From: an uncultured Clostridia bacterium
Lineage (GTDB): Bacteria > Bacillota_A > Clostridia > Christensenellales > Aristaeellaceae
Length of the DNA stretch: 22,878 nucleotides
Assembly: GCA_946408865.1 (NCBI GenBank)
Contig: CAMJTZ010000013.1
Location: 1-22,878 of the forward strand
Direction: 5' to 3'
The notes under the pieces are model-generated. The model worked only from the letters and a program-made list of their open reading frames with translations. It was not told the DNA's origin and did not search any database. Position numbers and translations under genes: made by a program. Shown one piece after another: positions 1-6,346 of this stretch; positions within the stretch are counted from its first letter, which is position 1, and each line of letters starts with the position of its first letter.

Positions 1-1926
1 GAAACAAAATCGAAAATCGGCGATGCGAAAAACCGGCTTCTTATGCCGGACGAATGGTTTCATCAGTCCGCAAGGGACCGTCGGAGCAGCACGATCCACG
101 ATATCATGGTAGAGTACGAAAAAAAGATGAAGACCATGAATGCACTGGATTTTGACGACCTGCTGCTGAAGACGCTTGAACTGTTTGCAGACCATCCGCC
201 GGTATTGCAGCAGTACAAGGACAGGTTCCGGTATGTACTGGTGGATGAGTATCAGGATACAAACAAAGCCCAGTATGAGCTGATCCGCCTGCTGACAGCT
301 GAAAGCCGGAACCTCTGTGTCGTCGGTGATGATGACCAGAGTATCTATGGCTGGCGGGGAGCGGATATCCGCAATATCCTGGACTTTGAAAAAGATTATC
401 CTGATACCACCGTCATCAAGCTTGAGCAGAATTACCGCTCCACTTCGAACATCCTCGACGCGGCCAATCAGGTGATCGCGAATAACTTTGGCCGGAAGGA
501 CAAAAAACTCTGGACGGATCACGGACAGGGAGACAAAATTACCGTTTACCGCGCTGCGGACGAACACGACGAAAGCATGTGGATTGCCGGGCAGATCCGG
601 AAGATGCAGAACAGCGGAACGAACTACGGAGATACTGCGATTCTGTACCGTACCAATGCACAGAGCCGCCTGCCCGAAGAAATGCTGATGCGCAGCGGCA
701 TCCCGTATAAGGTCTTCGGAGGTCAGAAGTTCTATGAACGCAAGGAAATCAAGGATATTCTTGCATACCTTCGCGTCATTGTGAACCCTGCGGACAGTAT
801 TTCCCTTTCCCGGATTATCAATGTTCCGAAACGCGCAATCGGCGATACGACGGTACAGGCACTGACGGAAGCGGCTGCGGAACGCGGCGTGCCGGTATAC
901 GGCGTTCTGAATGATCCGCCGGAAATACTCGGATCACGGGCAAAAGCCAGTGTATCCGCCTTCTTCGGAATGATGACGCTCCTCGGCGCCATGAAAGAAT
1001 GCATGGAACTGACAGAATTTGTCGATACGCTGATCGAAAAGACCGGACTGGAGGAACAGTACAGGAAAGAAGATACCGATGAAGCGAGGGACAGGATCGG
1101 AAACATTGACGAGTTCCGGAACTCCCTGCGTGAGTACGCGGAAAATGAGGAAAACGCCACGCTGGAAGGATATCTGGAGAATGTTTCCCTGGTGACGGAC
1201 CTGGACCGGGAGACAGACAACAGGGGTTTTGTCACGATGATGACGCTCCACAGCGCAAAGGGTCTTGAATTTGACAATGTTTTCATACCCGGAATGGAAG
1301 AAAACATCTTTCCGAGCATGCGCAGTCTGGCTGAGGAAGACCGGCTGGAAGAGGAACGCCGTCTCATGTATGTCGGAATTACGCGCGCAAGAAAAAGGCT
1401 GTTTCTGTCCTACGCGACGGAACGGATGCTCTACAACCAGTACAGCCACAACCCGCCGAGCCGCTTTCTGAAAGAAATTCCCGCAAAGCTGATGAATACG
1501 ACTTTCAGCCAGGCCGGTCCGGACCGGTTCGGAAGCGGAAAACGGAACGAAACCGGCTTTGCTGCCGCTTCCGGCACCGATTACGGAAGAACACCGCTGA
1601 AAATGCCGTCCGCTTCGAAACCTGCACCGGTTCCCGGGAAACCGAAACTGACCTTCAAGGGAGTGGACCTGAATCATATTCCCGGGGTTCAGAAAGGATT
1701 CGGAACGACTGTACAGAGCGCGGCACGGAGCTTCGGAGATTCCTCGCTGAAATCCCTTTTTGCAGCAGGCGACCGTGTACGCCACCCGAAATTCGGCAAA
1801 GGAACGGTCGAAGAAGTATGGGGAAACGGCAAAGACGCAAGAATCCGGATTCTGTTTGACGACGGCGCAGAAAAGGAGCTGGCTCTTTCCATTGCCCCGA
1901 TCATCCGCATGGAGGAAGAGGAATGA
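1..1926 (+). CDS. pcrA: ATP-dependent DNA helicase PcrA/UvrD, 5'-truncated by window edge
   Basis: Superfamily 1A 3'-5' DNA helicase that unwinds DNA in nucleotide excision repair, plasmid replication and removal of stalled RNA polymerase. The frame is open from base 1, and the Walker A segment is missing, so the gene starts upstream; the ATG at 43 is internal. About 110-130 residues should lie outside, judged from the family's usual 730-750. In the 641-residue fragment I see motif II DEYQDT (from residue 82), motif III GDDDQSIYGWRGA, motif IV EQNYRS, motif V TLHSAKGLEFDNVF and motif VI RLMYVGITRARKRL. After a Pro/Ser/Lys-rich linker, residues about 586-638 (AAGDRVRHPKFGKGTV...) form the C-terminal Tudor-like domain, which in PcrA/UvrD contacts RNA polymerase. 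The stop overlaps the ligA start as ATGA. The product is clear; pcrA rather than uvrD is chosen from the Gram-positive context. Confidence 0.95.
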   Translation, partial: ETKSKIGDAKNRLLMPDEWFHQSARDRRSSTIHDIMVEYEKKMKTMNALDFDDLLLKTLELFADHPPVLQQYKDRFRYVLVDEYQDTNKAQYELIRLLTAESRNLCVVGDDDQSIYGWRGADIRNILDFEKDYPDTTVIKLEQNYRSTSNILDAANQVIANNFGRKDKKLWTDHGQGDKITVYRAADEHDESMWIAGQIRKMQNSGTNYGDTAILYRTNAQSRLPEEMLMRSGIPYKVFGGQKFYERKEIKDILAYLRVIVNPADSISLSRIINVPKRAIGDTTVQALTEAAAERGVPVYGVLNDPPEILGSRAKASVSAFFGMMTLLGAMKECMELTEFVDTLIEKTGLEEQYRKEDTDEARDRIGNIDEFRNSLREYAENEENATLEGYLENVSLVTDLDRETDNRGFVTMMTLHSAKGLEFDNVFIPGMEENIFPSMRSLAEEDRLEEERRLMYVGITRARKRLFLSYATERMLYNQYSHNPPSRFLKEIPAKLMNTTFSQAGPDRFGSGKRNETGFAAASGTDYGRTPLKMPSASKPAPVPGKPKLTFKGVDLNHIPGVQKGFGTTVQSAARSFGDSSLKSLFAAGDRVRHPKFGKGTVEEVWGNGKDARIRILFDDGAEKELALSIAPIIRMEEEE

Positions 1927-3893
1927 ACGCTGAGCAGAAGCAGAGGATGGAAGAACTGATCGCGGAGATCAGCAAAGCATCCTACGCCTATTATGTGCTG
2001 GACGATCCATATATGTCTGATATGCAGTGGGACAGGCTGTATGACGAACTGCGCCGGCTTGAAAACGAGACAGGGGAAAGCCTTCCGGACAGTCCGACGC
2101 GGAAAGTCGGCGGGACAACGCTGGAAGGTTTCAGGGAGCATGTTCACCGCAACCGGCTGTGGAGCATGGATAAAGTGCAGAGCCTGGAGGAGCTGGACGC
2201 ATGGATTCTCCGGACGGAGAAACTGGCCGGAAGAAGCAATCTGCAGTACTACGTTGAATACAAATTCGACGGATTGACACTGAACCTTACTTATGATCAG
2301 GGAGAACTGATTCAGGCGGCCACGCGGGGCGACGGCGTCAAAGGAGAGGCGATCCTGCCGCAGGCGATGACAATTCACACCGTTCCGCGCAGGATTCCAT
2401 ATCAGGGCTTCCTGGAAGTGCAGGGCGAATGCATCATGCGGCTGAGCACGCTGGAAAAATACAACCGGGAGCATCCGGAAGCACCATTGAAAAACGCGCG
2501 GAATGCGGCGGCAGGAGCACTGCGCAACCTGGATCCCGCCGTGACAGCCAGCCGGCATCTGGACGCTTTTTTCTACCAGATCGGCACAATTGATCATCCG
2601 CCGTACAAATCACAGCCGGAAATGCTGGATTTCCTCCGGGAAAACGGATTCCAGGTAAGTCCGTATCTCGGCAGCGGAACGGGGCGGGAAGAACTGGAAG
2701 AATGTATCCGCGGCATTGAGGAAAAGCGCAGTTCGCTCGACTGGCTGATTGACGGCGTCGTAATCAAAATCGGCGACAATGCGCTGCGTGAACAGATGGG
2801 TTTCACCGAAAAGTTTCCGCGCTGGGCTGTGGCCTATAAATTTGAGGCGGAAGAAGCCGTCACGAAACTGCTTGATGTGACCTGGGAGCTCGGAAGAACC
2901 GGCAAACTGACGCCGCTTGCATATCTCGAGCCCGTGGATTTCTACGGTGTGACCGTCCGGAAAGCCACGCTGAACAATCTTGGAGATATTCAGCGGAAGG
3001 ATGTCGCCATCGGCTGTAACGTCTGGATCCGGAGAAGCAACGATGTGATTCCGGAAATTATGGGCAGGGCCGGCGAAGTTCAGCCGGATGAAAAACCCAT
3101 TGAAAAACCGGAATTCTGTCCGGCGTGCGGAAGTCTTCTGGTAAGCCGGGGCGCTCATCTGTTCTGTATGAACCGGAAAAGCTGCCGGCCGCAGGCGATT
3201 GCGCGCATTACGCATTTCGCCAGCCGCGAAGCGATGGACATCGAAGGACTGAGCGAGAAAACCGCCGCGCAGCTGTATGACCAGGCGGGAATCCGGGAAC
3301 CGGCTGACCTGTACGGTCTGACGCCGATGGATTTTCTGATGCTGGATGGATTCAAGGAGAAAAAAGCGGCGAATCTGGGGGATTCCCTGGAGAAGAGCAA
3401 GCAATGCGAACTGGACGCGTTTCTTTTTGCGCTGGGAATCCCAAACGTTGGAAGAAAAACCGCACGCGATCTCGCGCAGGCGTTCGGATCGCTCGAAAAC
3501 CTGAAAAACGCCAATACAGAGATGCTGACCGCGCTGCCGGATATCGGGGATGTCGTGGCGGGGAGCATTACGGAATACTTCAGTTTTCCTGAAAACATCG
3601 CCATGATCGACGCAATGCTGTCCGCCGGCGTGAAGCCGAAGGAACCTGAACGTTCTGGCAGCGGCGTATTCAGCGGCATGACGATTGTGGTTACGGGGAC
3701 ACTCCCGACGCTGAGCCGGAAACAGGCGGAAGATCTGATCCGCTCCTGCGGAGGGACTGCTTCCTCTTCGGTCAGTAAAAAAACAGCGTTTGTGGTCGTC
3801 GGCGAGGATGCCGGCAGTAAACTGACAAAAGCGCAGAGCCTTGGCATCGAGACGATTGACGAGGCGGAACTCATGAGAAGGGCGGGGAGATAA
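1923..3893 (+). CDS. ligA: NAD-dependent DNA ligase LigA
   Basis: Seals nicks between Okazaki fragments and after repair, using NAD+ as adenylate donor. The 656 residues are full length. Order: domain Ia with YYVLDDP and DMQWDRLYDEL (residues 23-43), adenylation domain with the AMP-accepting lysine in EYKFDG (Lys114), OB fold, four-cysteine zinc finger (Cys399, Cys402, Cys415, Cys421), helix-hairpin-helix repeats (about 430-570) and a C-terminal BRCT domain (about 580-650, GMTIVVTGTLP...). The ATG at 1923 overlaps the pcrA stop and has GGAGG at 1911-1915, seven bases upstream. pcrA-ligA adjacency is common in Firmicutes. Two motif positions differ from the usual form: Trp36 where EYDRL normally has Tyr, and Phe115 where KIDG normally has Ile. 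All catalytic positions I can identify are intact, so the enzyme should be active. Confidence 0.97.
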   Translation: MNAEQKQRMEELIAEISKASYAYYVLDDPYMSDMQWDRLYDELRRLENETGESLPDSPTRKVGGTTLEGFREHVHRNRLWSMDKVQSLEELDAWILRTEKLAGRSNLQYYVEYKFDGLTLNLTYDQGELIQAATRGDGVKGEAILPQAMTIHTVPRRIPYQGFLEVQGECIMRLSTLEKYNREHPEAPLKNARNAAAGALRNLDPAVTASRHLDAFFYQIGTIDHPPYKSQPEMLDFLRENGFQVSPYLGSGTGREELEECIRGIEEKRSSLDWLIDGVVIKIGDNALREQMGFTEKFPRWAVAYKFEAEEAVTKLLDVTWELGRTGKLTPLAYLEPVDFYGVTVRKATLNNLGDIQRKDVAIGCNVWIRRSNDVIPEIMGRAGEVQPDEKPIEKPEFCPACGSLLVSRGAHLFCMNRKSCRPQAIARITHFASREAMDIEGLSEKTAAQLYDQAGIREPADLYGLTPMDFLMLDGFKEKKAANLGDSLEKSKQCELDAFLFALGIPNVGRKTARDLAQAFGSLENLKNANTEMLTALPDIGDVVAGSITEYFSFPENIAMIDAMLSAGVKPKEPERSGSGVFSGMTIVVTGTLPTLSRKQAEDLIRSCGGTASSSVSKKTAFVVVGEDAGSKLTKAQSLGIETIDEAELMRRAGR

Positions 3894-3894
3894 A

Positions 3895-4698
3895 TTGTTT
3901 ACAGGGATTACCCAATGGATCAACGATCTGACAGCCAATCCTTCCGCGACGCTGATTACACTGGCGTATTCTGCAGTTGCGATTCTGTTCAGCCTGATTC
4001 TTCACGAATGCGCCCACGGCTGGGTCGCGTACAAGTGCGGAGATCCGTCAGCCAAGATGCTCGGAAGGCTGACGCTGAATCCGATGAAGCATCTGGATCC
4101 GATCGGAACGATCTGTATGCTGTTCCTGCATGTCGGATGGGCCAAACCGGTTCCGGTCAATCCCCGGAATTTCAGGCGATTCAGAAGGGATTACATTATG
4201 GTTTCCCTTGCCGGAATTCTTACGAACCTGCTGCTGTTCCTGCTCAGCCTGATTATATCCGCAATCCTGTGCAGGATCATGTATGAACCGGGTCTGCTTG
4301 AATATGCAAGGAAAAACGGCCTGCAGAACAACCTGCTGGATATTTATCATATGATATTTCCGAATTCGGTTTACGGCGGTGTGTTTGATATTGTTTCACC
4401 GAATGTCAGAGCGGGATACGAATGGCTCCTGTACGTGCAGCGCCTGTTCCTGATGCTGGCGCAGATGAATCTGGGTCTCGCCATTTTTAACCTGATTCCT
4501 GTGCCGCCGCTGGACGGATATCGTTTTCTGGATATGTTCGTATTCAAGGGAAGACTGGCTATGGAACGCAGCACGATGAACATAATCCAGATCGGATTTC
4601 TTGTCATCTGCATGAGCGGCATACTCAGCAATTTCCTCAGCACCGTCAACGGAGCTGTTTTCGGATTCTTCAGCAATATTGCTGCGCAAATTATCTGA
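3895..4698 (+). CDS. Site-2 protease family protein (peptidase M50), membrane
   Basis: A 267-residue intramembrane zinc metalloprotease of the M50 family. The HExxH motif is HECAH (His37, Glu38, His41), within the first hydrophobic segment (about 20-45). The third zinc ligand is expected in the NLIPVPPLDGYR segment (Asp207). Further hydrophobic stretches lie at about 102-128, 180-202 and 230-260. It has no PDZ domain, so it is the short form and not an RseP-like protein. Start: no ATG fits. The TTG at 3895, one base after the ligA stop, gives the expected spacing to HExxH and has GGGGAG at 3884-3889. Short M50 proteins commonly precede scpA-scpB in Firmicutes; the substrate is unknown. Confidence 0.88.
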   Translation: MFTGITQWINDLTANPSATLITLAYSAVAILFSLILHECAHGWVAYKCGDPSAKMLGRLTLNPMKHLDPIGTICMLFLHVGWAKPVPVNPRNFRRFRRDYIMVSLAGILTNLLLFLLSLIISAILCRIMYEPGLLEYARKNGLQNNLLDIYHMIFPNSVYGGVFDIVSPNVRAGYEWLLYVQRLFLMLAQMNLGLAIFNLIPVPPLDGYRFLDMFVFKGRLAMERSTMNIIQIGFLVICMSGILSNFLSTVNGAVFGFFSNIAAQII

Positions 4699-4713
4699 AT
4701 GAAGTAGGTAAAT

Positions 4714-5499
4714 ATGCTGACACGGGAATTTAAACTGAAGGATTTTGACGGGCCTCTGGATCTGCTGCTGACGCTGATTGGAAAGGCGCAGATCGACATC
4801 CGGGACATCTTCGTAAGCGAGATTACGGACCAGTACCTGGAGATCGTCCGGAACGCCCCGGATCTGAATATGGACGAGAGCAGCGATTTCCTTGTTGTAG
4901 CGGCGACGCTGCTGGAGATCAAAAGCCGGGCGATGCTTCCGAAACCGGAAGAACCGCCGGAAGAGGATCCGGAAACGGAACTGATCCGCCGCCTGGAAGA
5001 ATACAAACAATTCAAGGAAACGGCGGAGAACATGAAAAGCTTCGAGGAAGCGGCAAAACACGTATTTACCAAGCTTCCGGAAGAGTACCCGCTTCCGCCG
5101 CAGGAATTTGAACTGACCGGACTCACCCTGGAAGGACTGACGGAAGCGTTTATCCGGATCTGGAACCGGAAGCCGATGCTGGATGACAATCCGGAAAGCA
5201 ATCACTACGCGCCCAGAAATATCCGCAGGGACGTGCACACTGTGCAGGAATGCATGCTCAGCCTGCTGCAGAGCGTGAAAAAGAAAAAGCGCATGAAATT
5301 CGAGGATGCTTTCAGGGACGCTCCGACAAAAGAAGCCGTTGTCACCTATTTCCTGGCTGTGCTGGAACTGCTGAAGCTCGGGCAGATGCACGTCCGGCAG
5401 AAATCGATATACGGAGAAATAGAACTGGTTTACGGGAAATATAAACCGAAAAAGGAAACGGATCTGACAACCGTTGCCGGAGAGGATGCCGGAACATGA
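4714..5499 (+). CDS. scpA: Segregation and condensation protein ScpA (kleisin)
   Basis: Kleisin subunit of the SMC-ScpA-ScpB condensin, which compacts and segregates chromosomes. It bridges the heads of the SMC dimer. The 261 residues match the family. The N-terminal signature FDGPLDLLLTLIGKAQIDIRD (residues 11-31) and the following helices (ITDQYLEIV, LVVAATLLEIKSRAMLP) form the part that binds the SMC neck. Residues about 80-170 are the acidic ScpB-binding middle. The C-terminal winged helix (about 180-250, including VVTYFLAVLELLKLGQM) binds the SMC cap. The ATG at 4714 has only a weak ribosome site (AAGTAGG, 4702-4708). The stop overlaps the scpB start as ATGA, which fits coupled production of complex partners. 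Confidence 0.95.
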   Translation: MLTREFKLKDFDGPLDLLLTLIGKAQIDIRDIFVSEITDQYLEIVRNAPDLNMDESSDFLVVAATLLEIKSRAMLPKPEEPPEEDPETELIRRLEEYKQFKETAENMKSFEEAAKHVFTKLPEEYPLPPQEFELTGLTLEGLTEAFIRIWNRKPMLDDNPESNHYAPRNIRRDVHTVQECMLSLLQSVKKKKRMKFEDAFRDAPTKEAVVTYFLAVLELLKLGQMHVRQKSIYGEIELVYGKYKPKKETDLTTVAGEDAGT

Positions 5500-6077
5500 G
5501 CGAGCAGGAAAAAAACCGGGAAGGAAACATCAAGGGCCGTATTGAAGCAATCCTCTTCGTCGCCGGAGAAGCAGTATCCGTGAAAGATCTGGCCCGGGCG
5601 CTCCAGATCAGCGAAAAGGAACTTTCAGCCGTCCTGAACAGAATGAAGGACGAATACGACTATGAGCAGAGGGGGTTTCTGCTGAAACGGTTCGGGGGCA
5701 ATGTGCAGCTGGCGACACGGCCGTTGTATTCGGAAGATGTTATACGTCTGCTTCAGCCGGTACAGCAGCAAAGCCTGAGCCAGGCGGCGATGGAAACACT
5801 GGCTGTTGTAGCCTACAAACAACCTGTAACCCGTGCTGAAGTGGAGCAGGTACGCGGCGTAAAATGCGATTACAGCCTGCAGAGCCTGATCCTGAAAGGC
5901 ATGATCGAGGAAGCGGGACGGAAGGATACGATCGGACGTCCGATTCTGTACCGGACGACCGACAAATTCCTGAGCCATTTCGGCATACAGGGGCTGGAGG
6001 ATCTGCCCCCGCTGCCCGAAAATGAAAATGAGCCGGAAGAAACACATCCGGGTGACGAAGAAATACTGACGACATAA
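5496..6077 (+). CDS. scpB: Segregation and condensation protein ScpB
   Basis: Dimeric winged-helix (kite) subunit that binds the middle of ScpA in the SMC condensin. The 193 residues match the family. Residues about 8-75 (RIEAILFVAGEAVSVKDLA...) form the first winged helix. Residues about 85-165 form the second, with the conserved ETLAVVAYKQPVTRAEVEQVRGV and the GRPILYRTTDKFLSHFGI end. A short acidic tail follows. The ATG overlaps the scpA stop by four bases and has GGAGAGG at 5479-5485. The smc gene is not in this window. Confidence 0.95.
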   Translation: MSEQEKNREGNIKGRIEAILFVAGEAVSVKDLARALQISEKELSAVLNRMKDEYDYEQRGFLLKRFGGNVQLATRPLYSEDVIRLLQPVQQQSLSQAAMETLAVVAYKQPVTRAEVEQVRGVKCDYSLQSLILKGMIEEAGRKDTIGRPILYRTTDKFLSHFGIQGLEDLPPLPENENEPEETHPGDEEILTT

Positions 6078-6097
6078 AAAATGAAAGGCAGGGATTC

Positions 6098-6310
6098 ATG
6101 ATGGAAAAGAAAATGGTCATCGAAGGAATGAAATGCATGCACTGCAAGGCCAGCGTGGAGAAAGCACTGAAGGCGGTACCCGGCGTGACGGAGGCTGAAG
6201 TGGACCTGGAAGCGAAGACGGCGCGGATCGTACTGTCGCAGGAGGTTGCTGATGCTGTGCTGAAGGAAGCCGTGAAAGCCAAAGGGTTTGAACCGGTTCA
6301 GATGATCTGA
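6098..6310 (+). CDS. Heavy-metal-associated (HMA) domain protein, CopZ-like
   Basis: A 70-residue stand-alone HMA domain, the ferredoxin-like fold of copper chaperones and of the N-terminal domains of P1B-type ATPases. The metal-binding loop is GMKCMHC (Cys13, Cys16) with the usual following ASVEKAL helix; VPGVTEAEVDL and a GFEP loop near the end complete the fold. The start could be either of two tandem ATGs (6098 or 6101), after AAAGG at 6084-6088. Cu(I) is the likeliest ligand for a C-x2-C HMA domain, but metal specificity cannot be read from this sequence. No copper ATPase or copper regulator lies nearby, so its partner must be elsewhere. It sits between scpB (20 bases upstream) and the protease gene (36 bases downstream), probably in one transcript. 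Confidence 0.85.
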   Translation: MMEKKMVIEGMKCMHCKASVEKALKAVPGVTEAEVDLEAKTARIVLSQEVADAVLKEAVKAKGFEPVQMI

Positions 6311-6346
6311 CGCGGGATTCCATAAGAAACGGGAAAAGGAGCGAGC

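Noticed and set aside
43..1926. pcrA starting at ATG 43
   Set aside because: The frame is open to base 1 with PcrA-like sequence, and the Walker A region is missing, so the start lies outside the window.
2274..2297. TTGACA followed by TATGAT inside ligA
   Set aside because: The spacer is only 12 bases, too short for a sigma-A promoter, and it lies in coding sequence.
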